42,969 nt of DNA from an uncultured Enterobacterales bacterium (lineage in GTDB: Bacteria; Pseudomonadota; Gammaproteobacteria; Enterobacterales; Psychrobiaceae): contig CALJMY010000054.1 in assembly GCA_937981905.1 (NCBI GenBank), forward strand, positions 1-42,969. Direction: 5' to 3'. The notes under the pieces are model-generated. The model was not told where the DNA came from. It saw only the letters and a list, made by a program, of their open reading frames with translations, and searched no databases. Shown here in pieces: positions 19,188 through 29,162 of this stretch (positions are counted from its first letter, which is position 1; the number at the start of each line of letters is the position of its first letter). The position numbers and the translations under genes are program-made.

Positions 19188-19229
19188 CTTGATTACTATT
19201 ATTAAATTTATCGTTTGATTTGCTAATGC

Positions 19230-20132
19230 TTAATCAAGCGATAAAGATATAACTTCAACATCATTAGTTTGCACTGCAGGTGTAACTTCTTGGTCAAAAG
19301 CAGTATCACCGCCTTCAACAATATCACCCGTTGTAATATTTTTAAAATCAAACAGACTATGATCAGCAAGGTGTGATGGCACTACGTTTTGCATTGCTGT
19401 GAACATTGATTCAATTCTACCAGGAAAGCGCTGAGCCCAATCATTAAGCATCCCTTTAACGGCCTGACGTTGAAGGTTATCTTGAGAACCACATAAATTA
19501 CACGGAATGATAGGGAATTTTTTAAGGTCAGAAAATTTTTGAATATCACTTTCAACACAATAAGCTAAAGGTCGAATAATAATATGTTCTCCATTATCAC
19601 TGCCTAACTTTGGTGGCATTGATTTTAACTTCCCTGAATAAAACATATTTAACATCATCGTTTCAAGCATGTCGTCACGGTGATGACCCAGAGCAATCTT
19701 GGTTGCACCAATTTCTTTAGCAGTACGATATAAAATTCCACGACGCATCCTTGAACACAAAGAACACGTTGTTTTGCCTGGCTCAACTTTGTCTATCACT
19801 ATTGAATAAGTATCTTCTTCCACCACTAAATATTCAATACCTATACTTTCTAAATATTCTGGTAGCACATGTTCAGGGAAACCGGGCTGTTTTTGATCAA
19901 GATTTACTGCAACGATATCAAAATGTATAGGCGCTCGTTTCTTTAATGACATTAAAATATCAAGCATTGCATAGCTGTCTTTACCACCAGAAACACAGAC
20001 CATTACTTTATCGCCGTCTTCAATCATATTGAAATCACTAATTGCTTTGCCGACGCCGCGTGACAATTTTTTGTCTAATTTTTTCAGTGCTTGTGGATTA
20101 TTATCGACCGGAGAATGTTGAGTGCTTTGCAT
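19230..20132 (-). CDS. ttcA: tRNA 2-thiocytidine(32) synthetase
   Basis: Adds sulfur to C32 of certain tRNAs with ATP and an iron-sulfur cluster. The PP-loop SGGKDS is at residues 48-53. Two CxxC pairs, C123/C126 ([12 protein letters not shown]) and C211/C214 (IPCNLCGSQ), match the cluster-binding cysteines of Ttc[16 protein letters not shown] is the conserved downstream block. At 300 residues the length is normal. The gene follows uspE on the same strand but a terminator separates them. The fnr-uspE-ttcA order is common in Alteromonadales and Enterobacteria. Confidence 0.95.
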   Translation of the reverse strand: MQSTQHSPVDNNPQALKKLDKKLSRGVGKAISDFNMIEDGDKVMVCVSGGKDSYAMLDILMSLKKRAPIHFDIVAVNLDQKQPGFPEHVLPEYLESIGIEYLVVEEDTYSIVIDKVEPGKTTCSLCSRMRRGILYRTAKEIGATKIALGHHRDDMLETMMLNMFYSGKLKSMPPKLGSDNGEHIIIRPLAYCVESDIQKFSDLKKFPIIPCNLCGSQDNLQRQAVKGMLNDWAQRFPGRIESMFTAMQNVVPSHLADHSLFDFKNITTGDIVEGGDTAFDQEVTPAVQTNDVEVISLSLD

Positions 20133-20145
20133 GAGTAAAATTCAA

Positions 20146-20178
20146 ATAATAAAAAGGTCGCTATTATAAGCGACCATT
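20146..20178 (-). terminator. Terminator after uspE
   Basis: On the minus strand GGTCGCT-TATAAT-AGCGACC is followed by TTTTTATTATTT. Confidence 0.8.
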
Positions 20179-20194
20179 CGTTAAATACCAATCA

Positions 20195-21115
20195 TTAAGC
20201 AGGGCATTGAAAATTTTCGGGCTTAACAGCTAATAGGTCACAATTAATTGAATCAATAATATGCTCAGCTGTATTACCAATAAATGCAGCTGATAAACCT
20301 GTCCGGCCAATTGTTCCAATAATAACTAATTCGGCATCTAAATCTTTCGTCACTCTTGGAATAACTTCTTCAGCCAGCCCTTCATTAATAATACATTGCT
20401 CTGGATCTAAATTAAATTGTTGCGCTAATTCAATTGTTTTGTCTTGATGATGATTTTTAACAGATTCGTTATATCCAGTAGTATCAAACTCAGGGACCTC
20501 AATCGCAATATTCATTGGTGTTCCTGGGTAGGCGTTAATAACTTTTACATTAGCATTGATTACTTTGGCCATGTCTACTGCATGTTGTAAAACTTTATGA
20601 TTTAAATTGATATGATCACTATCCTCACTAACGGAGTTAACTGCTGTTGCTATTGTTCCATTTACTGGCCAGTCATGTTCTTTGACCAATAATACATCAC
20701 AAGGAGATTTACGTAATAAATGCCAGTCTGTTGGGGTAAATATAATAGATTTTAATTTGTCGTGATTATGAGTCGATTTAACTAAGAGGTCGTGGCTTTG
20801 CGCTTTGATTTGGTCAATGGCGGCTTGAAAAGGTCTGTTATGCCAAACAACATGAGATTGAATTAGAATGTCACTATATTGATTGACTATATCATCTAAC
20901 CATTCTTTATGTTGTGCCATAACGACTTGGCGCATGGATTGTCTTTCTTGTTGAGATAACATAGAAGTCATTTCATAAGATAAATCGTAAACTGCTAATA
21001 ATACGGTAATTTTTGCGCCATAACTTCGTGCTAGAAAAATAGCACGCTGTAAACTTATTTGTTTATCTTTTGTTGGATCTACCATGACTAACAGGTTTTT
21101 ATATTCCATCATCAT
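20195..21115 (-). CDS. uspE: Universal stress protein E, tandem Usp domains
   Basis: Cytoplasmic stress protein with two Usp domains, residues ~5-150 and ~160-300. The first starts YKNLLVMVDPTKDKQ. The second ends VIIGTIGRTGLSAAFIGNTAEHII, a G.xG..G...S..GN-type nucleotide-binding loop; the first domain has a degenerate version (KSTHNHDKLKSIIF). The length of 306 matches UspE. There are three consecutive ATG codons at the start; AGGA upstream fits the first or second. Position between fnr and ttcA supports the name. UspE is linked in E. coli to stress survival and cell interactions, which cannot be tested here. Confidence 0.92.
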   Translation of the reverse strand: MMMEYKNLLVMVDPTKDKQISLQRAIFLARSYGAKITVLLAVYDLSYEMTSMLSQQERQSMRQVVMAQHKEWLDDIVNQYSDILIQSHVVWHNRPFQAAIDQIKAQSHDLLVKSTHNHDKLKSIIFTPTDWHLLRKSPCDVLLVKEHDWPVNGTIATAVNSVSEDSDHINLNHKVLQHAVDMAKVINANVKVINAYPGTPMNIAIEVPEFDTTGYNESVKNHHQDKTIELAQQFNLDPEQCIINEGLAEEVIPRVTKDLDAELVIIGTIGRTGLSAAFIGNTAEHIIDSINCDLLAVKPENFQCPA

Positions 21116-21188
21116 TAATTCCTCGCATTAAGATTACTTATTAATAGTATGCCAAGTAATCGATAATAAAAAGAGAATTTAGATCAAA

Positions 21189-21213
21189 AAAAACCGATAA
21201 ATTATCGGTTTTT
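21189..21213 (-). terminator. Terminator after fnr
   Basis: Hairpin AAAACCGATAA / TTATCGGTTTT with long T tract on the minus strand (and T tract on the plus strand too). It separates fnr from uspE. Confidence 0.85.
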
Positions 21214-21232
21214 ATACTTATTGCTATAAGCG

Positions 21233-21961
21233 CTATTTATCTGAAACGCCAACAATAAGATCAAGCCCAGGTTTATCAACAATAGTTACATAGTTACCAG
21301 TCACTTCAATTATATTATTCTTTTTTAATCGTCCAAATAATCGTGATACTGTCTCAACAGTTAACCCTAAGTATTTACCTATATCACCGCGAGTCATCGT
21401 TAGCCTAAATTCTTTAGTCGATAAACCTCTTTTACCATAACGTTCACTCAACAAGCTAATAAAGCTGGCTAACCGTTCTTCTGCATTACGTTGACTAAGT
21501 AACATCAACATTTTTTGGTCATCAAGTATTTCATCGCTCATTAAACGCATCATGTGTTGACGTAATCGAGGCATTGTACCGGAGAGTTTTTCTACTGTTT
21601 CATAGGGAATTTCACAGACCATTGAGGTTTCTAACGCGACAGTAAAACTTTGGTGCACGCCTCGACCAATACTATCAAAACCTACAATGTCACCAGCAAG
21701 GTTGAATGATACAACCTGTTCATCACCATTATTTGACAACGAGTAACTTTTAAAACTGCCAGAACGAATAGCAAATATCGATTGTAATTTATCGCCAGCA
21801 TTACAAATCAATTGGCCTTTTTGAATTGGTTTTTTTCGCTCAATGATATTATCCAGTTGTTCCATTTCTGAGTTATTAAGAGAGAAAGGAATACAAAGGT
21901 CTGACATACTACAACTATGGCAATGGATACCTTTAGCACTAGATTTTGAGTTACTATTCAT
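21233..21961 (-). CDS. fnr: FNR/EtrA oxygen-sensing transcription regulator
   Basis: CRP-family activator that binds a [4Fe-4S] cluster without oxygen and switches anaerobic and microaerobic genes. Cluster ligands are visible at C14, C17, C23 ([14 protein letters not shown]) and C116 (SMVCEIP). The cyclic-nucleotide-like barrel spans about 30-150, the dimer helix follows, and the recognition helix-turn-helix reads [20 protein letters not shown], whose E..SR contacts match the TTGAT half-site. The protein is 242 residues. Its gene follows the cbb3 assembly operon with a 67-bp gap holding a near-perfect FNR box, so autoregulation is likely. Confidence 0.96.
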   Translation of the reverse strand: MNSNSKSSAKGIHCHSCSMSDLCIPFSLNNSEMEQLDNIIERKKPIQKGQLICNAGDKLQSIFAIRSGSFKSYSLSNNGDEQVVSFNLAGDIVGFDSIGRGVHQSFTVALETSMVCEIPYETVEKLSGTMPRLRQHMMRLMSDEILDDQKMLMLLSQRNAEERLASFISLLSERYGKRGLSTKEFRLTMTRGDIGKYLGLTVETVSRLFGRLKKNNIIEVTGNYVTIVDKPGLDLIVGVSDK

Positions 21962-22018
21962 TTAACTATCCTATATATGAATATAATACTATTTTTGTAT
22001 CATACCATATAAAGTTAA

Positions 22019-22032
22019 TTGATTATGTTCAA
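22019..22032. promoter_or_regulatory. Probable FNR box upstream of fnr
   Basis: TTGATTATGTTCAA differs from TTGAT-N4-ATCAA at one conserved base. It sits 58 bp before the fnr start and overlaps the 3' end of the TauE-like gene. Confidence 0.6.
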
Positions 22033-22718
22033 CTGATAAACTTCATAAATACATTATAAATCAAATATAAACCATAACCTATAATGATAAATGCACAAGT
22101 AAAACGAACATAAGGTTTATTAATGAATCTATTAAGTTGTTGTGAAAAGTAGCCGATTGAAATCATTGCTGGCAAAGTACCAAGTCCAAAACCAAGCATA
22201 ATTAATCCGCCACTAACTGCGCTACCTGATGCTGCCGACCAAGTTAAAACACTGTAAACAAGCCCGCAAGGTAACCAACCCCATATAATGCCAAAGGGAA
22301 GTGCACTTAGCGGTGATTTAAAAGGAACGAAACGTCGTGCAAAGGGTGAGATAATCGGCCATAAGAACTTACCAATAACCTCAGTTTTTCTAATAAGATT
22401 AATAACATTAGCTAAATATAAACCGATTGCAACAAGCATAAAACCAGCAAAAAACTGAACGAAATAAAGTACTGCAGACGATTTAATTGAAAAGTAACTA
22501 ATTGAATAACCAATTAAGGCACCCGCGCACACATAACTTGTAATACGGCCTATATTGTACGATAAAATATATAATATTTTATGTCTTGGACTCATACGGT
22601 GATGTAATGGCAAATTTGTTGAAAAGGCGCCAACAATTCCACCACACATAGTTAGACAATGGCCTGCGCTTAAAAAACCAATGACTAAAGCAGCCGAAAA
22701 ATCATACTCATTATTCAT
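22029..22718 (-). CDS. TauE/SafE-like membrane protein of the cbb3 cluster (DsbD_2/UreH-like)
   Basis: A 229-residue integral membrane protein with about six to seven helices. The first helix contains HCLTMCGG, a conserved His/Cys/Met/Cys motif of this family that could bind a metal or act in thiol chemistry. Proteins of this type are regularly encoded after ccoS in marine Gammaproteobacteria and are often labelled sulfite exporter TauE/SafE, a name that probably reflects fold rather than substrate. The gene overlaps ccoS by eight bases, so it belongs to the fixH-ccoI-ccoS operon. A role in copper or thiol handling for oxidase assembly is inference from motif and position. Confidence 0.82.
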   Translation of the reverse strand: MNNEYDFSAALVIGFLSAGHCLTMCGGIVGAFSTNLPLHHRMSPRHKILYILSYNIGRITSYVCAGALIGYSISYFSIKSSAVLYFVQFFAGFMLVAIGLYLANVINLIRKTEVIGKFLWPIISPFARRFVPFKSPLSALPFGIIWGWLPCGLVYSVLTWSAASGSAVSGGLIMLGFGLGTLPAMISIGYFSQQLNRFINKPYVRFTCAFIIIGYGLYLIYNVFMKFIS

Positions 22719-22908
22719 CGTTTTTGCTTATGGTGTCGACACCTTTGTTGTTTTCAGTGCTTGTTTCAATATCATCATCGAATAATATATTAGATGCTTG
22801 ACGGTCCAAGTCTTCGAACTGATCACTTTTAACGGCCCAAAAAAATACGTAGCCAGCAATTAAAATTACAGCAATAGCTATAGGAATAAGAATAAGGATA
22901 ATATTCAT
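22711..22908 (-). CDS. ccoS: cbb3 oxidase maturation protein CcoS
   Basis: A 65-residue single-pass membrane protein. The N-terminal helix (ILILIPIAIAVILIAGYVFFWAV) and the following KSDQFEDLD match CcoS, which is needed to insert cofactors into CcoN. AAAGGAC precedes the ATG within the end of ccoI, the start overlaps the ccoI stop, and the end overlaps the next gene. All this indicates tight translational coupling. Confidence 0.92.
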   Translation of the reverse strand: MNIILILIPIAIAVILIAGYVFFWAVKSDQFEDLDRQASNILFDDDIETSTENNKGVDTISKNDE

Positions 22909-25337
22909 TATTTGTCCTTTAATAAACGTAATGAGTTTGACACTACAATAATTGAACTAAGCGACATACCAATTGCTGCAATATAAGGCGGTAACAAACC
23001 AGCCATAGCAAAGGGTAGTGCTGTACAATTATAACCAATTGCCCAACAAAAGTTTTGTATGATAATACGTTTTGTTTTTTTTGCGAGCGTAATCGCTTGA
23101 CCAATTTTAGATAAATCATCATGCAGTAAAACGATGTCAGCTGATGATTTTGCGATATCAGCACCCGTGCCCATTGCAAAAGACAAGTGAGCTTGACTGA
23201 GAACTGGGGCATCATTAACACCATCACCAAACATGGCTACGATTTCGCCTTTGTCTTGTAAGTTTTTTAAGTAAGTTAACTTATCTTTTGGACTCTGTCC
23301 TTTAGCGATATTATCTATATTTAGCTTTTGTGCTACAGAGTCTGCGTTTAAGGAATTATCACCCGTTAATAATGTAGTTGTTATACCAATTGATTTTAAT
23401 TTATTAATAAGAGGTTCACTCTCGGTGCGTATATCATCATTAAGCGAGATACTAGCAATAATGTTTTTAGCTGTTGCTAAATAGATAATGACATTGTTGT
23501 CGAAGTTATCAGCCAAAACATAATCATTTGCAGGGATGTTGTTTGAAACAAATTGATGATGACCTAGAAAATATTGTTCATTATTGACTGTTGCAGATAA
23601 GCCGCCACCAGGAAAGTTTGTAACATTATCAACTTCATAAGTATTATCGAGGTAAGGTTTAAAAGTATTCGCGATAGGATGGGTAGATTGTGATTCTATG
23701 GCAGCAATGATGGCGAAAATTTCATTTTCATTGTTGCCCATCGAATCAATATGCTTAATAGCAAACTGACCAGTAGTTAATGTCCCTGTTTTATCAAAAT
23801 TAATATGTGTTAGCTGCGTCAATGTATCAAGAGCACTACCTTGTTTTGCTAATAAACCTAAGTGTTGTAACTGGCTAGATGCAGCCGTATAAGCCGATGG
23901 TGTGGCTAAACTTAGTGCACAAGGGCAGGTCGCTACCAATACTGCTAGCGCGATCCATAATGCGTCATCATTCCCAGCTAACCACCAACCAAGATATGTT
24001 GAGATTGATAAGACTAAAATTCCTATCACAACATATTGAGACAGTTTATCGGCAAGCGTCGCAAGTTTAGGTTTATCAATAACAGCTTGTTCTTGCAGCG
24101 CAATAATTTTGGAGATCAGTTGATCACTGCGTTCATGCTTAACACAAATTTCAATCGTTTGATCGTGGTTAACCGTACTTGCAAAAACCCAATCACCAAG
24201 AGTTTTATTAACAGGTAATTGCTCACCGGTTAATATAGCTTCATTACATTGTGTTTCGCCTTTAATAATAATGCCATCAGCCGGAATTATTTCTCCAGGT
24301 TTGACTAATACAATTTGATCCAATGTTAAGGATTTTGCGGGTATTTGTATATAAGCATCATCTTCAACAAGTGTGGCAATCGATGGAATTAATTTTAACA
24401 GATTACTACTTGATTGAGCCGCCTTTCTTTTTGTAATTTGCTCAAGGTATCTTCCTAGTAATAAAAAGAATGCAAACATACAAACAGATTCGAAATACAC
24501 ATCACCTTGTTTTGTAATAGTTGCATAAGCACTGGCAATAAAAGCTAAAAATATCGCAATAGAAACAGGGACATCCATATTTAAACGCTTAGCAAATAAG
24601 GCAGAGAGTGCATTATTATAAAAAGGAGTACTTGAATAAAAGACAACGGGTAGGGCAAGTAACAAACTAATATAACGGAAGTAATCATTCAGGCCGTTAC
24701 TTAAACTGCCATCACCGTCACTGCCAATAACATCAAAATAACTGGCCATTGCAAACATCATCACTTGCATTGTTGCAAGTCCGGCAACTGTTAAACGTCT
24801 TAAATAAGCCTTGGTGGCTGCGACTTCATTCTGTTCTGCAACATCAGCTTTAAATGGATAAGCTTTGTAACCAATTTGAGCCAACGCTAGTAGTATATCA
24901 CTTAGTTTTAATTGCTTACTTTGCCATTTTAAGCTAAGTCTTGCGCTAGAAGTATTGACGCTACATTGTTCAATACCACTTAATGTACCAAGTTTTCGTT
25001 CAATTAACCAAGCACATGCAGCACAAGTGACATTTTCAACCGTCAGAATAACTTCTTTAGTACTCCCATGGCTTTGGGTAAATTCTTGCTCGATTTCGGT
25101 TAGATCATACGATTGTAAATTTAATAATTCTTGAGGAATAAGCGTAGAGCCTTTGACGCTTTTTTCAGTGCGATGTCGATAATAACCAGTTAAATTATTG
25201 CTTACAATTGTTTCTGCAACAGCGGCGCACCCGTGGCAACACATACTTTGGTCAACATTTTCAATCTTAACCTGTAATGTGAAGCTTTTTGGAATAGGCT
25301 CACCACAATGAAAGCAATCTAATAGTGTTGATGACAT
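22908..25337 (-). CDS. ccoI: Copper-transporting P1B-type ATPase CcoI/FixI
   Basis: Inner-membrane copper exporter that supplies copper for cbb3 oxidase assembly in the periplasm. The N-terminus has the CcoI-specific cysteine region (CFHCGEPIP, then CCHGCAAVAETI), followed by a heavy-metal-associated domain with VTCAACAWLIE. Downstream are the transmembrane CPC (ATCPCALSLATP), the phosphorylation site FDKTGTLTTG, the hinge GDGVNDAP, and a TGDN block. At 809 residues it is typical for FixI/CcoI and longer than most CopA proteins. It overlaps fixH upstream and ccoS downstream by single bases, so it is the second gene of the assembly operon. Confidence 0.95.
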   Translation of the reverse strand: MSSTLLDCFHCGEPIPKSFTLQVKIENVDQSMCCHGCAAVAETIVSNNLTGYYRHRTEKSVKGSTLIPQELLNLQSYDLTEIEQEFTQSHGSTKEVILTVENVTCAACAWLIERKLGTLSGIEQCSVNTSSARLSLKWQSKQLKLSDILLALAQIGYKAYPFKADVAEQNEVAATKAYLRRLTVAGLATMQVMMFAMASYFDVIGSDGDGSLSNGLNDYFRYISLLLALPVVFYSSTPFYNNALSALFAKRLNMDVPVSIAIFLAFIASAYATITKQGDVYFESVCMFAFFLLLGRYLEQITKRKAAQSSSNLLKLIPSIATLVEDDAYIQIPAKSLTLDQIVLVKPGEIIPADGIIIKGETQCNEAILTGEQLPVNKTLGDWVFASTVNHDQTIEICVKHERSDQLISKIIALQEQAVIDKPKLATLADKLSQYVVIGILVLSISTYLGWWLAGNDDALWIALAVLVATCPCALSLATPSAYTAASSQLQHLGLLAKQGSALDTLTQLTHINFDKTGTLTTGQFAIKHIDSMGNNENEIFAIIAAIESQSTHPIANTFKPYLDNTYEVDNVTNFPGGGLSATVNNEQYFLGHHQFVSNNIPANDYVLADNFDNNVIIYLATAKNIIASISLNDDIRTESEPLINKLKSIGITTTLLTGDNSLNADSVAQKLNIDNIAKGQSPKDKLTYLKNLQDKGEIVAMFGDGVNDAPVLSQAHLSFAMGTGADIAKSSADIVLLHDDLSKIGQAITLAKKTKRIIIQNFCWAIGYNCTALPFAMAGLLPPYIAAIGMSLSSIIVVSNSLRLLKDK

Positions 25338-25843
25338 TAATGATTAGCAACAGAATCAAGCATTGTTAATTCTTCTTTAGGAAACTTATCAACGGTTTGA
25401 ATGCGCCACTTAGCATCAAACGATTCTAGTTGTATAGTCCATTTACCAACTAATGGTTTGGGTAAGTTGAATGTGTACTCACCATTGGCATTTGCTGTTA
25501 GTAGTTGTTCAAAATCATTAATTTTTAATGTGCGATGAATAAACTTTAAACGAAGTGCTGCAGATTGAGGTTCGCCAAAAGTTTGTACCAATTTAATTTT
25601 GTTACCATCAACACTTAAACTAAATTTTAAAGCAAGGCGATAAGCATTATCCAAACGACTCAAGTCAACATTAATTGCTTTACCTTTTTTGTAATAATCT
25701 TCAACAATCATATCTGGTTTATTTTCAATAGCGATAAATAGAGTGCTTACGCTCGCAACAACAGCACATAACGGTAAAAAGATTAAGACCCAAGGCCAAA
25801 ATTGTTTATACCAAGGTTCGATATCACTCACAAAATTCTCCAT
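25337..25843 (-). CDS. fixH: cbb3 oxidase assembly protein FixH/CcoH
   Basis: A 168-residue protein with one N-terminal membrane helix (PWVLIFLPLCAVVASVSTLFI) and a periplasmic domain. DYYKKGKAINVDL after the helix is the FixH signature. The C-terminal part (PLVGKWTIQLE) has the Gx-W pattern of the FixH/YtkA-like fold. FixH is needed for stable assembly of cbb3 oxidase. It opens the fixH-ccoI-ccoS-TauE-like operon. A terminator separates it from ccoP, so it is likely to have its own promoter in the 25844-25905 gap, although I see no clear FNR box there. Confidence 0.9.
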   Translation of the reverse strand: MENFVSDIEPWYKQFWPWVLIFLPLCAVVASVSTLFIAIENKPDMIVEDYYKKGKAINVDLSRLDNAYRLALKFSLSVDGNKIKLVQTFGEPQSAALRLKFIHRTLKINDFEQLLTANANGEYTFNLPKPLVGKWTIQLESFDAKWRIQTVDKFPKEELTMLDSVANH

Positions 25844-25907
25844 CGATTAAATATATAGGCGTTAATTTACAATAAAATTTACTAACGGTTATACACTTTA
25901 AAAAAAT

Positions 25908-25964
25908 AAGGCTTCGCTAAGCGAAGCCTTATATAGCCCTAGTCAATTTTACTCGTTAGGGCTA
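25908..25964 (-). terminator. Tandem hairpins ending the ccoNOQP operon
   Basis: Downstream of ccoP on the minus strand come first TAGCCCT ... AGGGCTA (25934-25964), then AAGGCTTCGC-TTA-GCGAAGCCTT (25908-25930) followed by ATTTTTTT. The second is a strong intrinsic terminator. Confidence 0.85.
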
Positions 25965-25978
25965 CACATCTAATAAAA

Positions 25979-26932
25979 TTATTTTTTATTAGATAAGCTG
26001 TAAACATAAGCAGATATTACGTGAACTTTATCTTCACCCAATATTTTACCCCATGCTGGCATAACACCAATACGACCATTACTTACTGAGTCAGTAATCG
26101 CTGCAGTTGAGCCACCGTATAACCAAATGTTATCAGTTAGATTAGGCGCGCCAAGGCTTTGATTACCTTTACCTTCAGCACCATGACAACCTGCACAAAG
26201 GCCAAATTTAAGTTTACCGGCAGCAGCATCTTTAGCGTTAACCTTACGACCACTTAAACTACGTACGTATGTTACTACGTTATCAACATGTTCTTTACCG
26301 CCAAGTGCAGCAGTCCAAGAAACCATTGAACGACTGTTTCTACCATGAATGATAGTTTCTTTAATTTTACTGAAACTTCCACCATGTAGCCAATCATTGT
26401 CAGTAAGATTAGGGAATCCACGTTGTCCACGAGCATCACTGCCATGACACTGTGCACAGTTTTGTATGAATAAACGTTGACCTACTTCTAGCGCTTCATC
26501 ATTTTCCATTAACTCTTCAACAGATTGAGCCGCATATTTAGCAAACGTTTTACCGTAAACTGCATCAGCCGCGTCCATCTCATTAATGTATTGATTGATA
26601 CTGTTATTAGCACGCGTTTCAGCGTTAGCTTTGTTAACAGACGCTAGAGAATAATGTGCTTTATTTGCACTTTTCCAGCCTACGATACCTTCATAACCAC
26701 CAAGGCCGTACCATACAAAATATCCTAATCCCCACACAATGCTCATAGCGAACATAATAGTCCACCATTTTGGTGGTGGGTTGTTCATTTCAACAATACC
26801 ATCAAATTCATGAGGCATTTGTTTGCCTTCTTCACCCATTTTGTCAACAATAACCATACGTAATAAATACGCACTGCCAAAGACGACAATAAGTGATCCA
26901 GCTATAATCCAAGCACTCCAGAAGTTACTCAT
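25979..26932 (-). CDS. ccoP: cbb3 oxidase diheme cytochrome c subunit CcoP
   Basis: Membrane-anchored subunit III that passes electrons toward CcoO and CcoN. It has two membrane segments (about residues 8-26 and 57-76), the usual pattern for long-type CcoP. Two heme-binding CxxCH motifs lie at C159-H163 (NCAQCH) and C246-H250 (LCAGCH), each followed by PNLTDN, with distal Met candidates near MVSW and GVMPAW. Length is 317. Its start overlaps the end of ccoQ by eight bases. Nothing is missing. Confidence 0.96.
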   Translation of the reverse strand: MSNFWSAWIIAGSLIVVFGSAYLLRMVIVDKMGEEGKQMPHEFDGIVEMNNPPPKWWTIMFAMSIVWGLGYFVWYGLGGYEGIVGWKSANKAHYSLASVNKANAETRANNSINQYINEMDAADAVYGKTFAKYAAQSVEELMENDEALEVGQRLFIQNCAQCHGSDARGQRGFPNLTDNDWLHGGSFSKIKETIIHGRNSRSMVSWTAALGGKEHVDNVVTYVRSLSGRKVNAKDAAAGKLKFGLCAGCHGAEGKGNQSLGAPNLTDNIWLYGGSTAAITDSVSNGRIGVMPAWGKILGEDKVHVISAYVYSLSNKK

Positions 26933-27107
26933 GTGTACTTTGCTCCTGATTTTTATCTTTCTGTTTTAATTGTTCATCAGCAAACACAAGATTTGCCGCT
27001 TCATCATAGCTTTTTTTGCGTCGCGGGCTGTAAGCCCAAGCGTAAATGCCGATAAACAAAATCAGCATTCCCACTGTTACGATGCCTCTAAATGTACCGT
27101 AATCCAT
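26925..27107 (-). CDS. ccoQ: cbb3 oxidase small subunit CcoQ
   Basis: A 60-residue single-helix protein: MDYGTFRGIVTVGMLILFIGIYAW-type N-terminus, followed by AYSPRRKKSYDEAANLVFADE, the typical CcoQ motif. CcoQ stabilises the interaction of CcoP with the CcoNO core. It starts eight bases after the ccoO stop and overlaps ccoP. Confidence 0.93.
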   Translation of the reverse strand: MDYGTFRGIVTVGMLILFIGIYAWAYSPRRKKSYDEAANLVFADEQLKQKDKNQEQSTHE

Positions 27108-27115
27108 GGGAACTC

Positions 27116-27730
27116 CTATTTTAAGTTAGTACCAAGTGATTGAAGGTATGCTATCAATGCCTGAAGCTCAGTTTTACCTGCAACGGCTTCTTTAGCACCA
27201 GCGATATCAGCATCAGTATACGGAACGTCAAAAGTATTCTTAAAGATACTTAATTTTTTAGCCGTTAGCTCACCATCCAACGTATTTTCTGCCAACCAAG
27301 GGAAAGCTGGCATGTTAGATTCTTCAACAACATCACGTGGGTCCATTAAATGAGCTTCATGCCATGCATCGCTGTAACGACCACCAACACGAGCTAAATC
27401 AGGACCAGTACGTTTAGAACCCCAAAGGAAAGGATGATTCCAAACAGATTCACCTGCTAATGAATAATGACCATAACGTTCAGTTTCATGACGAAATGGA
27501 CGAATCATTTGTGAATGACATTGCACACAACCTTCACGGATGTATATATCACGGCCTTCAAATTGAAGGGCAGTCATTGGTGTCATGCCATCAATAGGGC
27601 GATTTGTTTCTTCTAGAAACAAATTAGGTGTGATTTCTACTAATGTACCGAAACTAATCGCTAAGATAGTAAAAACACCTAACAAACCAGCATTTTTTTC
27701 AACGAGTTCATGGTTAAACTTTTTAAACAT
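27116..27730 (-). CDS. ccoO: cbb3 oxidase monoheme cytochrome c subunit CcoO
   Basis: Subunit II, a cytochrome c held by one N-terminal helix ([19 protein letters not shown]) with the heme site CVQCH at residues 68-72. [10 protein letters not shown] before it and [15 protein letters not shown] after it are CcoO signatures; MPAFPWL carries the likely distal Met. Two ATG codons lie in a row; the second (27730) has AAGGAG at ideal distance, giving 204 residues. It is ten bases after the ccoN stop. Confidence 0.96.
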   Translation of the reverse strand: MFKKFNHELVEKNAGLLGVFTILAISFGTLVEITPNLFLEETNRPIDGMTPMTALQFEGRDIYIREGCVQCHSQMIRPFRHETERYGHYSLAGESVWNHPFLWGSKRTGPDLARVGGRYSDAWHEAHLMDPRDVVEESNMPAFPWLAENTLDGELTAKKLSIFKNTFDVPYTDADIAGAKEAVAGKTELQALIAYLQSLGTNLK

Positions 27731-27740
27731 CATAAGCTCC

Positions 27741-29162
27741 TTATGCTTCTTCTTCAATTAATGAGCCATTAGGCGCAGTAATTGTTTTAATAACGTTGTA
27801 TAGCATGATTAACATACCAGTTAAGAAGAATGCTCCACCAATTGCACGCATTAAGTAAAATGGTTTTGAGGCAGATACACTTTCTACAAAGCTATATGTC
27901 AAGGTTCCGTCAGCATTAACAGCAGACCACATCAACCCTTGTGTAACACCTGAAATCCACATTGCTACGATATAAAGAACAGTACCGATTGTAGCCAACC
28001 AAAAATGTTTGTTCATTAATGATTTACTATACATTCTAGTGTTACCGTATAAACGAGGGATCATATGGTATAAAGCACCAATAGAAACCATAGCAACCCA
28101 ACCTAATGCACCAGAATGTACATGACCAATAGTCCAATCAGTATAATGAGATAATGCATTTACCGTTTTAATTGCCATCATAGGGCCTTCAAACGTAGAC
28201 ATACCGTAGAATGAAAGAGAAACAATTAAGAAGCGTAAAATAGGATCTGTACGAAGTTTATGCCAAGCACCAGACAACGTCATTATGCCATTAATCATAC
28301 CACCCCATGACGGAGCAAATAAGATAATAGACATTACCATTCCAACTGTTTGAGTCCAATCAGGTAGAGCAGTGTAATGAAGATGATGAGAACCAGCCCA
28401 AATGTATAAAGCGATCAATGCCCAAAAATGAACAATTGATAAACGGTATGAGTAAATTGGACGTTCAGCTTGTTTAGGTACGAAGTAATACATCATGCCT
28501 AAGAAACCAGCAGTTAGTAAGAAACCAACAGCATTATGACCATACCACCACTGAACCATAGCATCAGTAGCACCACCGTAAGCAGAATAAGATTTTAACC
28601 AATCAACTGGCACTGCTGCACTATTAATTATATGTAAAACAGCAACAACTAAGATGAAACCACCATAAAACCAGTTAGCCACATAGATATGTGAAGTTTT
28701 ACGTTTGATTAATGTTCCAAAGAAATTAACAGCGTAAGCTATCCAAACAACAGCAATCGCAATATCGATTGGCCATTCAAGCTCAGCATATTCTTTAGAT
28801 GAAGTATAACCAAGAGGTAGTGTAATAACTGCAGAAACAATTATTGCCATCCAACCATAAAAAGTAAATCGCGCAAGTTTGTCGCTAAACAATCTTACTT
28901 GACAGGTTCTTTGAACAACGTAATAAGACGTTGCGAATAATGCGCTTGTACCAAAACCAAAAATAACAGAGTTAGTATGTAGCGGACGTAACCGACTAAA
29001 CGTTAACCAAGGTGTATTGAAGTTTAATTGCGGCCAGTATAACTGTGCTGCTATTAAAACCCCAACCGCCATTCCAAAGATTCCCAAAATAACAGTGGCA
29101 ATCGCGAATTGACGAACAACAGTGTAGTTATAATCAGCGTGTGATGGACTAGTGTGAGTCAT
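27741..29162 (-). CDS. ccoN: cbb3 oxidase catalytic subunit CcoN
   Basis: Catalytic heme-copper subunit I that reduces oxygen to water at low oxygen and pumps protons. About 12 membrane helices are visible. Histidine ligands include [38 protein letters not shown] (Cu-B His plus the C-family Tyr region), [12 protein letters not shown] and VHSGALGW. The best start is the ATG at 29162 ([16 protein letters not shown]), with GGAAG upstream, giving 473 residues; the frame extends 16 codons further without support. It heads the ccoNOQP operon. A perfect FNR box lies about 175 bp upstream. Confidence 0.96.
   Translation of the reverse strand: MTHTSPSHADYNYTVVRQFAIATVILGIFGMAVGVLIAAQLYWPQLNFNTPWLTFSRLRPLHTNSVIFGFGTSALFATSYYVVQRTCQVRLFSDKLARFTFYGWMAIIVSAVITLPLGYTSSKEYAELEWPIDIAIAVVWIAYAVNFFGTLIKRKTSHIYVANWFYGGFILVVAVLHIINSAAVPVDWLKSYSAYGGATDAMVQWWYGHNAVGFLLTAGFLGMMYYFVPKQAERPIYSYRLSIVHFWALIALYIWAGSHHLHYTALPDWTQTVGMVMSIILFAPSWGGMINGIMTLSGAWHKLRTDPILRFLIVSLSFYGMSTFEGPMMAIKTVNALSHYTDWTIGHVHSGALGWVAMVSIGALYHMIPRLYGNTRMYSKSLMNKHFWLATIGTVLYIVAMWISGVTQGLMWSAVNADGTLTYSFVESVSASKPFYLMRAIGGAFFLTGMLIMLYNVIKTITAPNGSLIEEEA

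Noticed and set aside
21174-21187. FNR-like site AGAATTTAGATCAA upstream of uspE
   Set aside because: Only the right half matches the consensus; the left half keeps just AT, so I do not call it a box.
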